Assembly (NCBI GenBank): GCA_028673005.1
Contig: CM054120.1
Location: 58,526,057 to 58,590,056 of the forward strand
From: Tanypteryx hageni
Taxonomy: Eukaryota > Arthropoda > Insecta > Odonata > Petaluridae
Length of the DNA: 64,000 bases
Reading direction: 5' to 3'
Made by a program: the position numbers and the translations under genes
The notes under the pieces: model-generated
Database searches by the model: none
What the model was told of the DNA's origin: nothing
The model's input: the letters and a program-made list of their open reading frames with translations, nothing else
Shown here: positions 21,605 through 33,560 of the stretch, one piece after another
Position numbering within the stretch: the first letter of the stretch is position 1
How the letters are laid out: the number at the start of each line of letters is the position of its first letter

Positions 21605-23306
21605 TATATTATTTGTTGGAGATTTAAATGCGATAAAAATAGCTGTGTTAAAGCTTAGAGACAGATATTCATTCATTCTTATAGGCAACATAATACACAA
21701 TTTATAAACGCTTTTCAAACAAATTATATCACAGTTTATAGATGCATGTTTCTTAATGCACTGCCTTTGGGCACTCCATGAGTCTTCTAAGGGGTGCGGT
21801 GACCAAGTCAATATTAAAATCTTTACTTTACCCTTCGACGTTTTTTTTAGTCAATATCTTTTTCGGAAAATATTCCCTTGCAAACGTTATCGTCGTTCTG
21901 ATTTCTTGCCAATACTTACGATCTACATCCACAAATTACACTCATTCTCTCACATTATCTTCGAATTTTCTACCAAGCTAAACTAAGACAAAGCAAATTC
22001 TTTTGTATGCTTTCTCAATTAAGGCAGCAGTAGAGAATGTGCATTCTAAAAACGGAATTATTTTTCTAAAGTATAACTACCACAACACTTATTGCTAGGA
22101 ATTCAATATGGTGCAAGTGGTGTTTTGATTTCGATCTACCACAAATACTGCACTAAAGGACTATTTACATAACCTCATTAAACAGCTGTTCAAGCGGAAG
22201 TCCATTCAAGTTTCCAAAAATTTCTCTTAACGTTTATATAGCACGCATCTATCTGGGGCGCCAAATTTATCGAGTATTTCTTCGACACATTCTTTGTAAA
22301 TTATTTTCAAGTAGAAAAACTTTGGCACGCACTGGATATCGCTCAATAAGCTGGCATCTTCTATGTGACGTCTTTAGTTTTTTTAAGCTGCAAAGAATTA
22401 ATTAAACCGTTTTCGTAAAAATTTTCTGTGTTAATCCTTACCCAATATACCTCGGACCGGTAATGCTTACCAGTTGTTTTGCAGGACGATAACTTAAAAC
22501 TTCGAGTGCATATACCCTGATATCATCACATTTTTCGCCACTCATCCTCAATTTTCAACGGATGACATAAAGCAATTGCGATAAATTTACATCCAGATTA
22601 CCGAAATGAAATTAAAAAAAAGAAAAGAAAACCCTCTGAAGCGACCTGATTAAACTGAGAGGAAGAGGAGGAAAACGCGGGTTGCCATTGTTGATTGTTT
22701 CGCCAAGTCAACGCGTGTGGCTCCTATCTCGGGCGGTTGTTGATTGTTTTGAACTCGTTAAGGCCAGCTGGAAGCTAAGAAGGAGATAAGGAGCCCTAAA
22801 AAGAGATTACTAAGCGTGACGGTTCGTCGCAAACGGCTGAATAGTACATAGTCACGTCCTCGCTGTGGTCGAAATGCATTTTCCACTTTTTAAGTGCCCA
22901 TAATGACTAATAAGTCGCATGTTGTACCACACTCAAGTTTTTTTCACTCGTTTCCGTTACGCAGAAAGTAAAGAAAAAAAGAAAATGAGATAAAATTAAA
23001 AAATGGCGAAATAATAGCCTCCGTCTAGTTAAATTATTAATCTGAAAATGTTTTCCATTTTTTGCGAACCTTGATACCGTAAGGTGTATCGTCACTTTCA
23101 TCGTGAACTTTTAATATAAATTGTAATCGCTCCATCAATACCTTTCAACAATCGATACCAACGATTAATAAAAGCTGACGTCTATAAAAAAATAGCCGAT
23201 ACAAGACTATATGCACAGTAAGAATGAAACACTTATAGCGGCATTTAGCATCTCACCGTATTTCCACTAAAACCCGAAATGCAACCGAACCACGAAAACT
23301 TAGGCG
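21605..23306. other. No gene recognised
   Basis: AT-rich. The short ORFs at 21756-21986 overlap in different frames and look random. No further repeat structure was found. Confidence 0.45.
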
Positions 23307-23314
23307 TTTATAAC

Positions 23315-26300
23315 TAGGCTTGGTAGAATTCGGCGTTTATTTTTTTGAAAATGGACTTTTATTTTCCCGAGGGATTTTTCGACGAATATCGACGCTTAAA
23401 ATTACTACTTGGTAGAATTCGACACTTATTTGAAATCGACGCTTATTTCTTTGAAAATATACGTTAATTTCCCGAGATATTTTCGACGAATATCGATACT
23501 TAAAATTACTACTTATATATACGGCTGACAGTTTTCAGCCTTTCAATTCGATGAATTAAATTTACCTTTTATTTCGAAATTCTTAAATTTTTAAATGTTA
23601 TTATTAAAGAAATCACCCAATATCGAATTTATTACAATATTATTTTATGTTTACTTACAGTAACAAGTATACAATACAAAATATACAAAGTAAAAAGTAT
23701 ATTTAAATTGTTAATTTGATCTTTAGCTAATTAAATGGTGACTTTCAACCAAGAAAATCACCACATTTGAGCGGGCCACGAGATTTCGCGTGCTTTTTCG
23801 GATTAATGACAAAATGGCCAAGAACTGAGGGTACTAAGGGATTTTCCATGGACATCTCAATACATAGAGCGAGGGTCAAGGATCCGTCCTGCTGAGGGTT
23901 TCCAGAACCCTGTTGAACAAGGCTAGTGGAAAGGAACTTGGTGGTACTTTGAAAACAGCCGCTAATCGTCTTAGTATTCTCCCCCTGATCCTACCCCGTG
24001 GAGTGTTCCGGCTACAAATGTTTAACGATTCTTAATTTGGATTTTGCTTCAAGATAATTTATTGGAGGGCATTTAGTTAATTAGATCGAATTTTGGTTGC
24101 TTGGGGTAAATGTTACTGTGTGTACATATTTGCCCTCTTAAAAATAAATTATGTAATTATATATTGTATGGCATTTATAATATTAACATCTAAATTATTG
24201 TATTTCAAAAATAGTAAAATAGCTCTTCATTGAATAACTCTATGAATTACATTCTACATTCAAATGTGAATTAATATTATTGTACCAGTTCAGGTACGTG
24301 CATGAGTACTACTGTTGGAGTAAATTGATTTTGATAATGAGAGTATCTGCCTAAATTGGAATCTGGAATATTGGAATTGTAAAATCAAATAAATTTTGAC
24401 TTTTGAAATAATAACAACGGTTTTACATCAAATTAAAGACTAAAAAATTAACAATATTTTAATAGCTTTTATATGCGCTAAAAAGGAAAAAATAAATTTT
24501 AAATTTCTACAGAACAGTACTATACGGAGTCCTATAAAAGAAGCCGTTTACAAATTGAATAACGAAAAATGTAAGAAGGGAATCCATACTGTTTCACTGT
24601 TCGTTACAAGGTGGGAGGGAGATATTGCGCGATTTTACGTGCGGATATCCATTTTTGCCTTCTTGACTTGCGATGGTGAAGGCGTATTTGGTTTAAATAA
24701 AAAATTACATTCATTAATAAAGATTATTTTGGAATTGTTTTGAAGTATTCCCCAAAAAATTCAAAGTCGGAGCGAAAAAAAAAACTGTTCGAACCGGTTC
24801 AATGGTGGTTGCTGGAGCGAAACCGGAACCGAACCGAAATTTTTTGTTTTGTGCGAACCGGAACGAAAACCGGAAGGAAAAAATTTCGGTTCAATGCCCT
24901 GATACATACACAAGCATATTTTGAGTTGAAGCTTTACCTCTTTAGGTAACAAAAAATAGTGCACAATAAAGTTAATTGTGCGAACACGAAACGATATTTC
25001 TTGTTCTTGCATTTTCACTCCTTTTTTACAAATTTTACCAAACGTGATGATTTCGACAACCAAGCTATATGAGAAAACATATAATAATAGTTAATTCACG
25101 CCTTTTACTAACTGAATCTTGATGATTAAACCAAATTAGCGACTTTCATATCGGTCACGAGAATATTATTATTGTTCTACTTCGTATAATTCTTCCAATC
25201 TCGTCATTGACAAATATATTATTTCGCGAATGTAGATAGTAAATTATGCTTTTCCTCTTGAAATTCGAACAATATGCTGTTGATTTGCCGAGAAACATTC
25301 TTTAAAAAAAGAATCTGCGGGTTCAGTTCAAAGGCTTTTAGACATCAGTTGATGCCAATTAAGGACTAATTTAAGAAAAAACATCAATGATATAATTATT
25401 GCAATAATATTTTGGCCGTCAAAAAAGAACTTTACTTTGTATCATTTGATATATTTCATCACTGTACTAAATATTTTCTTTATTTAACAAAATATATAGA
25501 GAGAAAAATTAGACTCGATGAACAGTGTTACCTCAAATCCTGATTAAAATGTGTTTTTCCAATCGGCAAAATATTTTACAACAGATGGCAAATAAATATT
25601 AATCCTTAATCCCTCTTCAATTTTGAGTAACGATTGCTAATTTGTGTGCACCTTTTTTAAACCATTTTTATAAATTGAAATTTACTAACCTGTAGCAAAG
25701 GATGAAGGAGTTAAAAGCAAGAGCGGAACGATCCTTCCTGGATAACTTTCAAAGAACGACTGCCAAAAGAGTGGGTTCAGTGCACACGGAGAAGGGGCGA
25801 AAGTGCATACAACGTCCATCTATAGGAAAAAACCTAGCAAGCAATCGAGAAACATTTGTTCCAGGAATACACTCCACGGGGTAGATGCGTGGAAGGGGTA
25901 GTAAAACGATTAGCCTGCCTTCAAACGACCACCGCAATTCCTTTCATCCGAACCTCGAGGAACTCTCAGCAGGGTATATCCACGACCTTAGCTGTATAGA
26001 GAGGCTCGTGGAATATCCCACCATTAGGTCGGAAAATATAATCTCAAAAACCTCAAAAGGGCTAAGAAACACGTGTTCTCAAAACTACCCTTGCGGTTAC
26101 CCAATTGTGAGCGTGATCTTTTCAAAAAGACGCATATTTGAGTGTAAGGAAATACCCTTCTTTCAGTTCCACTGCTAACGCAAGCCCAGAAAAGGAACGA
26201 AATTGTAGGTTGGAAATAACACTACGAAAAAAGTAAACAGAAACGACTTTAATATTATAATTCAGAATAAGTTTTTAGACGTATACTTTTTCATCTTGTT

Positions 26301-26394
26301 GTAAAATCGACACTTTTCGACGACTATTTACTTTTGTCGATTTTGAAATTTTTTAAAATCGACTATCGATTTAAATCGAATCCTACCAAGCCTA
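23315..26394. mobile_element. 3.1-kb hAT-like element with TAGGCTTGG termini
   Basis: The termini are inverted: TAGGCTTGGTAGAATTCG on the left, and CGAATCCTACCAAGCCTA on the right. An exact 8-bp duplication, TTTATAAC, flanks it (23307-23314 and 26395-26402). The length of the duplication suggests hAT or a relative. The subterminal DNA is rich in TCGACGAATATCGA-type words, and the left 200 bp contains a near-duplicate of its own end (GGTAGAATTCGAC at 23411). No transposase was recognised anywhere inside. Bases 25697-26180 have higher GC and short ORFs on plus (60 and 97 codons) that match nothing I know. A second right end of this family is at 727-761. Confidence 0.82.
24760..24900. repeat. 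CCGAACCGGAACCG-rich tract ending CAGGGCATTGAACCG on minus
   Basis: Repeated GAACCGG / CCGGAACCG words lie inside the 23315-26394 element. On the minus strand the tract begins CAGGGCATTGAACCGAA, which resembles a hAT end, so a smaller nested insertion is possible. A similar tract is at 63710-63825. Confidence 0.45.
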
Positions 26395-26402
26395 TTTATA
26401 AC

Positions 26403-27694
26403 TTGAATTACGGATAAGTCAAAGAAAATATTTTCTCGTCCAAATTTACATACGTTAAAAAGAAGCAACAATTAAAGTTTCGATAGCTCGGTTTTTGTGT
26501 ATTCCCTTATGGTTCGAGTACTCGTGGTTCTAATGTACGGTAAGTGCCGCTTATTATTATTATCTCCTTTTATCACGGAATTCTAAAACTAAATATAGTT
26601 CAAGAGTAATCGTCATACATTATTATCAACCGCTTTATATTATCAAATAAATATAACCAACTGTGATCACATTAAGCAACATTTAATGTATTTAGAACAT
26701 TTAAGTATAAGAAAAGATAGAAAAAGTTCAATTTAGCGTATACCTGAGTTGTCTAATTTTATTTGTATGCATGTTAATGCGAGCGGGGAAAAAGTCAACT
26801 GATTTTCTATGGAATCTGGCGCACTGCGCCACCTATCACTCACCTACTTGGTGAATTGCAGGCTATCATGTAGATGGAAAATTCGCGTTATAAGTATTCG
26901 AGTAGTCCACGTTTGATAGTACATGGAAAATGAATAAAAGCCCTAATTTACTTGTTTAAATATCTTTACCGGTTAATTATAATCGCCTTCATTACCGTTT
27001 AAAGAAACATTCCACGGGATTTCACGCGCTCTTCATTCTGAGGTCAACAACGAAAATGGACTTTTTTTAAACTATGAAAATTGAACTTGATTTAGGGCCA
27101 TCAAACGTATTGCCGAAACGAGTAATCACAATCATGGAGGCATTCCAAAGATCATCGCTTCCAGCCGTATTTTCGCAATTTGATGTGAAGAAATAGCTCA
27201 TCCGCTCTAAAAATATGACCGCCTTCGAAAGACTACAACTCGAGAAAACTAATATAGCTACGTGCGTGAAATGGGGCGTTTTCTAATTATAAATTATACA
27301 AAAGATATTGACACCACAGACTAATGGCATTCGTTGATGGATTTTTTTTTCGTCGCCAAGTACTTATATGAAACGTTCCTCGTTTCGCTTCGGCCGTAAC
27401 GTTTCTCCAGCAAAACGTATAAAAATAGCGAAGAAACTGCTTCCACCCCAAATCAATAAAAAAATCACCTTTTCGTACTGAAAACCACAACGAAAACTAC
27501 GGATTTCAGGAATTCTGAAAAACAAATGGAGGTTGAAAACATTTGAATAAAAGTTCTATAATTATATCGTCACTAAACGTTTACCTCGCCTAAATTTGAC
27601 GATTCAAAAAGAAACGTGTAAGTAAATGAACAAATAAATGTTTTAGCGAATTATATCTTCTGGAAAACCAAGCTTTGACGTGGATATCAGTATT
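26403..27694. other. No gene recognised
   Basis: AT-rich with no recognised ORF, RNA or repeat. Confidence 0.5.
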
Positions 27695-27702
27695 CTCCGA
27701 TC

Positions 27703-27865
27703 CAGTACCGTAGTTAGGGCGGGGCACCTGTCCCGGGCGCAACTGAATAAGAGGCGCAAAAAATCCAAATAGCAACTAAATAAACTAGAGAGAACATTTC
27801 TTCAAGGGGGGAAGCGCCTATTTAGTAGTCTGCCCCGGGTGCTAAAATAACTACTTACGACACTG
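27703..27865. mobile_element. 163-bp hAT-type MITE
   Basis: Left end CAGTACCGTAGTTAGGGC; right end, inward on minus, CAGTGTCGTAAGTAGTTAT; both are followed inside by CCCGGG-containing sequence. The flanking 8-mers CTCCGATC (27695-27702) and CCCCGATC (27866-27873) match at seven of eight. Confidence 0.82.
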
Positions 27866-27873
27866 CCCCGATC

Positions 27874-29640
27874 TATTAACATCGACGATATTTAAATTGT
27901 TGTTTAAATTCATTTAACGGCAACAGACGAATTGCATAACTCTGAAATCCATTATACTGGTGAATAAATCAGGTTAGCTATACATCGCCACAGATAATTA
28001 TCTACCATCGATTCCATAAATTATCTACCACCGAGGAGGCCTACTTCGCAGTTGTATTGTGAATCTATCCTATACTACTGTTTAATGTCCACGCGAGTTG
28101 CCCACACCATGCATTGTACACAAGGATGAGATTAATAATTCATACTTTGAATATTTTCCACGTATCGGAAGATTCTAAATAGGCAAGGACTGTTTAGAGA
28201 AGTTCCATTTAAGAGTTGAAATAATTTCTTGAATGGAGTTTACGAAAACTTTCTTAGACCTTCTTCTAGGAGCTCAACAATAAATGTGCCAATACAGTTG
28301 AGGAAATAAACACTTGCCATAAATTTACATATTCCACTTCAGATTTAAATTGTTCCTCTGCAAGCAAAATTCTTTGACATCAATATTGTAATATCACAAT
28401 TAGACTGCACAAAGGGTCGTCAGTATGAATGTGAGAGTTGTATAAACGAATAATTAATGGCTGGGGACCGGTAATTACACAAAAACAATTTCCTCCATAT
28501 CGTGGAGCAAAATCTCTAATGAAACAAATACGAGAATAAAATGGTAAACCGAAGTAATACTTTTTCAAAACCTGAACTTTGATTAACTTAAATATGAACA
28601 AAGAAAAAAAGATGGTTTACCAAACCAGAGATGAAATGCTACTAAAAGGAGAAGTAAAATACCTTGGATATTTAACAGAAACGATAGAAACACCATTGAA
28701 CAGTTAAAGTAAAAAAATGTTATTACAGCAAAAGTGCTCACGTAACACAAGAAGATTCTATGGCGTCATAAATGCCCTTGGATTAGAATAAACGATTGTT
28801 ACATCGCAACTTTGCAAGACGTCAGACATGACCTCTCGTGACATCAATTCTTTTTCAGCGAGAGAGATTGTAGCAAAATTTCAGTTTACATTATTTTCTG
28901 AAAATGTGAACCTAAAAGAGATTTTATCCTATATTCTTAGCTTGACACCTTAAGAATCTATAACAGGCATGGGGAATATCAATATCAAATATGTACCTGT
29001 AAAAAAAGAACGCGAATATATCATAAGAATGTACACGCGTGCCACGATCTCAGAAGTTTAACCGCAAACATCTTATTCTTTATCATTCAAAGTCGTCCTT
29101 ATTCTTTATCTTTCGTCGTCGTCCTTTGCGAACTTATAATAGCTCTTAATAAAATAACGAGAGGAATAAATTCCACATATTTCTGCATTTTTCATCCCAT
29201 AAATAATTTTAAACCTTTATCGAAAAAGGTTATTTATGCAAATGTTAATTAATTCGGCGCTAATATCTTTCTTCGTTCACATATTTAAGTTCCCACAAAT
29301 TTTAAAGCATTAAAAAGCACTCTTTGTCGAAATTAGGAAGTTAACTTTATGGGATCGACTGTGACCCTACTCCACTCTTATTTTACCACCATTCTAGTTA
29401 AGCCTCGATGCAAAAAATATTTCCCTGTCAAAGTATGACATTGTCTACGTCAATGAAACCTCGTTAAGCTCGATACGGCGAAAGGCATTAATCTCTCGAT
29501 AAAAGTAGATCTGAAAATTATTCACAAATCGTAGGCGGGCTGCAAGAGTCACGAGCTTGTTTTACCTCAGTAAAAATCCTATTAACCGGTTTAAAGACGC
29601 CACTCGACCCACGATCCTGACAGCCGGCCATGCTCTATGT
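27874..29640. other. No gene recognised
   Basis: Mostly AT-rich. At 28596-28700 a plus frame contains EVKYLGYL, faintly like the LINE RT motif FKYLG, but the support is too thin to call. Confidence 0.4.
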
Positions 29641-29646
29641 AGGGAC

Positions 29647-29760
29647 GAAGCATTCAAGCAAGGCTAGCCTTGGAAAAATGGGTCGAAAGCACGTTCCATT
29701 ACCACAAAAACGTATGGCCACAAACAATGTGTGAAAGAAATGCCACATTCTCGCTCCCCA
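29647..29760 (+). repeat. Isolated copy of the 31.3-33.5 kb tandem unit
   Basis: GAAGCATTCAAGCAAGGCTA, then GGAAAAATGGGTCGAAAGCACG and a TATGGCCACAAACAATG block follow the same order as the last unit of the tandem array at 33398 (GAAGCGCTTAAGATAAGCCA, AAAAATGGGCCTAGAACCACG, TGCGGCCACGGACAATG). The repeat is therefore not confined to the array. Confidence 0.6.
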
Positions 29761-30032
29761 GCTTCTAAAACCCGCTCCTCAATGTGGAGGGGCAAAGGAG
29801 AGAAAACTCTCCATCGCCCTCCATTGTATGCATTCTTCATCTTATTCAGCAAAAAAAATCCTCGAATCTTTGATGAAATGAAGATATTGGCTCAAGTAGA
29901 GATATTCAGAGTAAACGGTTGTTAGTTGTGGCGGATTCAAAAGTGGGGAAGAGCGATTGGGACGATCCACTTGAGAAATTTCTGGATCCATTCTTGCAGT
30001 TTCTCAATATTCGCCTACTCGCACGGTAGGCA

Positions 30033-30098
30033 GGAGGTACCGGTGAGCCGGGAAGGAGGTACCGGTGAGCCGGGCAGGAGGTACCGGTGAGCCGGGCA
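30033..30098 (+). repeat. Three tandem 22-bp units
   Basis: AGGAGGTACCGGTGAGCCGG followed by GC (GA in the first unit), three times in a row. Copies are nearly identical, so the expansion is recent. Confidence 0.95.
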
Positions 30099-30196
30099 GG
30101 AGCCCAGACCACCCAAGTATTAGTGGCGCAAACCTGATAATTTATCTATGCACATAACAAATGAATAAATGTAGGGTAACAATTAATTAATTAAAC

Positions 30197-31165
30197 CTTT
30201 ACTTTGATCAAAATATTAGAGTCAGGGTTGAAGGAGAAGAAACAGAAAGTACTTCAATAGGGAGGGGAGTGAGGCAGGGATGTCCTATTTCACCAGCGAT
30301 ATTTAATATTTATGCAGAAACAATAACAGAAGAAGCGTTGATGGAAGAGAAAGGATTTAAGATAGGAGGTGAAAGTATTACCACCATTAAATATGCAGAT
30401 GATCAGGGATTAATAGCAGAAGACGAGAAAGAGCTTCAGAGGATGACAGACAGACTAGTGAAGGTTGGCCAACAATATGGAATGAAGATCAATGCTGAAA
30501 AAACGAAAGTCATGGGGGTATCAAAGGAACATAAAGAATTAAATATAATGGTAAATGGACAAAAATTGGAACAAGTATGTAGTTTCAAATATCTTGGCAG
30601 TATTTTAGCACAGGATGGAAGTAGTATACAGGACATCAGAAGTAGGATTTCAATGGCAAAAGCAGCATTTAACGAGAGGAAGGAGCTTCTCACAAGCAAG
30701 AAAATAAATTTAGAAACAAGGAAGAAATTAGCAAAATGCTACATATGGAGCATAGCTCTTTATGGTGCAGAGACGTGGACGGTAAGGAGAAAGGAGGAAA
30801 AATATTTAGAAAGTTTTGAGATGTGGGTATGGAGGAGAATGATGAAAGTGAAATGGACAGAGAGGAAAAGAAATGAAGAAGTATTAGAAATGGTGGGAAA
30901 AGAAAGGATGCTAATAAAAACAATCAGGAAAAGAAAATCAAATTGGATAGGGCACATATTGAGAAGACAGTGTTTACAAAGGACGATCTTATAAGGAAAA
31001 ATTAGTGGAAGAAGAGGAAGAGGGAGAAAAAAATAGGAATATTAGATAATATAAAGCAAGGATATAATACTTATAGAGATATAAAAGAGGCTTCTAGGGA
31101 GAGAGAGAAATGGAGGCAGCGATTCAGTTAAAGCCTGTCTTCGGACAGAAGCATGATGATGATGA
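30197..31165 (+). pseudogene. Endonuclease-RT type LINE, 5'-truncated (RT second half to 3' end)
   Basis: The homologous frame begins abruptly at about 30197, after a stop at 30188-30190, which marks the 5' truncation. It stays open to 30994. Visible RT motifs in order: GVRQGCPISPAIFNIY (about 30266), the catalytic KYADDQ (about 30390), KINAEKTKVM, FKYLGS (about 30585), ALYGAETWT (about 30750), WVWRRMMKVKW and NEEVLEMVGKERM. A frameshift near 30990 moves the rest into another frame: GRRGRGRKK, ILDNIKQGY, then EREKWRQRFS and a stop at 31129-31131. The 3' UTR has the hairpin-like CCTGTCTTCGGACAG and ends with an ATGATGATGATG run. YADD is intact, but the element lacks its endonuclease and half of RT. 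Related fragments: 9741-10045, possibly 48780. Confidence 0.9.
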
Positions 31166-32102
31166 ACAATTAATATCGCGGAACAAATGGGAATCCAGAT
31201 GATATTCCTTTTTTATTGTTAATTATGTTACGGTGTGACGAATAAAGTAACATGTTGATAGAAAATTATCTCAATAAAAATTTACGAAAGGGGGTGGTTT
31301 CTCGACCCGGGCGCCAAGATACCTTGATTCATAGTTCTGTGAGACGGCGAAGCCCACAAACACTTAAGGAAGTCCAGAAGGAACCTAAGGCACATTGCAG
31401 TTTCACGAAGCCTGTACGGTCACGAAAAACACGAGCAAATGCTTAATTCTTGCCCCCTCAGTTACGTTCACACAGCTCCTTCATATGCTTCAACTAGATC
31501 CTGAGAAATGTGGGGAGGAAGCACTAAAGAAAGCCCGGAATGGACCTAGAGCACGTTCCAGCTTCACGATACGTTCATCGTCACGATAAATGAGTGGAAA
31601 TGCTAAATTGTAACTCATGAGCCACATCAACTCCGCTCCTTCATATGAAGCTATCCGGTCAACCGCCATGAGAAACGACGTGGGACACCAGCTTGGGGTG
31701 GAAGCACTCAAGGATGTCCAGAATGGTCCTAAAGAACGTTTCAGCTTCACGAAACATGTACGGTCAGTAAAAACGAGAGGAAATGCATCATCGACATTCA
31801 TACAAGTTAACTCCGCTCCTTCACATGAAAATACTCGATCCATATCGTTGAGAAACGTAGGAGACCACCAACGTACAGAGGAAGCCCTAAAGAAAATACA
31901 GCGGTAGAAATACGGACCAAGAGCACACTCCAGCTTCACGACGGGCGTACGGCCACGAAAATAGCTAGAGGACTCTAATTTCCCGCTTAAGAGTACTATA
32001 ACTCCTCTCCACAATCTGCACATATTCTTCGCCGTGGCTCTGAGAGACGACGATGACCACCAAAGCCGGAAGGAAGCTAACGCTATAAAAAAGGTTCTAG
32101 AG

Positions 32103-32364
32103 CAGTGGTTCTCAAACATTCAGTTGTCGCAGCCCCCTTGAATACCATGCGGCCCCTTTCGAATTGAAAATAGTAAAAATAAGGAACTTTATCGCAAATT
32201 TCTTCATTTTTGTAACCAATAATAATTTTTATTATATCGTTTCCAAAAATTCCATAATAAAATTTTATTATTCGTGAAAACTTTATTTTTCGAGATGTCA
32301 CCTTCCAACCAAAATAATTTTGCGGCCCCCTAGGGGGCCGCGGCCCACTGCTTGAGAAACACTG
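32103..32364. mobile_element. hAT-type MITE in array unit five
   Basis: Ends CAGTGGTTCTCAAACATT and, inward on minus, CAGTGTTTCTCAAGCAGTGG; GCGGCCCCC motifs lie inside both ends. Flanking 8-mers are TTCTAGAG (32095-32102) and CTCTAGAG (32365-32372), seven of eight matching. No ORF. Confidence 0.87.
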
Positions 32365-32372
32365 CTCTAGAG

Positions 32373-33241
32373 CTGTACTCTCCAACCGGTGTGCCGTAAC
32401 GAAGTACTTAGTGTGCCGCGGGACGTACGGAGTTTATACAAGGGAAAATCCGAATTTGTAATTCTCAAGCTACAAACGAGCGTAAGAAGTTTCTTCATTT
32501 GCGGACTTATCAATTAATGGTTTCTCCCTAAAAATTAGAGGGAATTCATTGAACTCAGGAATGATCGTAGTCTTAACCCGAAGTTAGATGATATGCCTCT
32601 GAATGAGTTTTGACTGCAAGTGAGGAATGAATACCCAACCATTGCGGAATGTGCAATTGATGCGTTGTTGCCGTTTCCTACAACATATTTATGTGAATAA
32701 GTTTTTCAACATTGTCGCTGATTAAGAATAATATGAGATCGTGTCTGAAATACTTCGACCAACTTCGAGTGGCACTTGCCACCATAGAGCCGAACATCAA
32801 AAGACTGTTCTTCAAGACAGGGACAGGTTTCTCACTATTAAAATTATTTAATCAAGTTCCCATACATCTTTAGATATTAAGACATTCATTATAGGGAAAA
32901 TATTTTCACCGTTTCTTCTATGTCGTTATAAACGTGTTGTACTGCATCTAAGCATAGTGATACTGGTAAAAAATTTGAAAAATTAATTTTGGTTTTATTT
33001 CACAAATTCACTGAATTATAAAAATTATTTTCAATAAATTTTAGTCACAATTTATTCCCTTCTTTAAAAAAAATATTTTATTTTTAATTTATTTCCGATG
33101 TTGTCGATTATTTTAATTATTTTCTGATGTTGTAATATAGAAATCTTCAACAAAGTTTCGTGTGAAATTAATTTCGGTGTGCCGCGATGAATGAAAAAAT
33201 CTATAGGTGTGCCGTGAAATAAAAAAGTTTGGAGAGCACTG
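32373..33241 (+). mobile_element. hAT element with transposase C-terminal remnant
   Basis: The left end is CTGTACTCTCCAACC and the right end, inward on minus, CAGTGCTCTCCAAAC; both are followed by GGTGTGCCG / CGGCACACC. An exact CTCTAGAG duplication flanks it (32365-32372 and 33242-33249), and the left copy is shared with the neighbouring MITE. Around 32655-32820 the plus strand encodes, across stops, ALLPFPTTYLCE and later LRVALATIEPNIKRL, the conserved C-terminal dimerisation region of ZBED5/FAM200-like hAT transposases. The rest of the transposase is deleted. Confidence 0.87.
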
Positions 33242-33560
33242 CTCTAGAGCACGCTCCACTTTCACGGCCGAAGTACGGCCACGAAGATAGAGAAAGATGC
33301 TAGTTTCCCGCTTATAAGTACCATAAACTCCTCGCTACAATCGGCACATATTCTAACCGTGGCTCTGACAGACGACGATGTTCACCATAGTCGGGAGGAA
33401 GCGCTTAAGATAAGCCAACGCTAGAAAAATGGGCCTAGAACCACGCTAGAGCCTAACGACACGTGTGCGGCCACGGACAATGAGACGAGGAGATAAAATG
33501 TTATCGCCCTCCGGCTCCGTGAACTCCACTACTCCCGTACGGACCCAGAAGCGTACGCGC

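Larger units (their letters stand above)
31350..33560. repeat. Tandem array of degenerate ~180-bp units, interrupted by two hAT elements
   Basis: Six units can be aligned by the anchor GAAGC.CTAAG: about 31355, then 31518, 31701, 31881, 32073 and 33398. Spacings are 180-192 bp, and about 178 bp in unit five once the insertions are removed. Shared blocks are AGCTTCACGA...GTACGGTCACGAAAA, ACTCCGCTCCTTCA and GAGAAACGACG-like stretches. On the minus strand a frame of 209 codons (32119-31490) runs through three units and shows a ~60-residue periodicity (VKLERALGPF, then EGAEL, then AFPL). Other units have stops in that frame, so I do not call a gene. An isolated unit is at 29647. Confidence 0.8.

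Noticed and set aside
28596..28780. LINE RT fragment suggested by EVKYLGYL
   Set aside because: One short motif without neighbours in the expected order.
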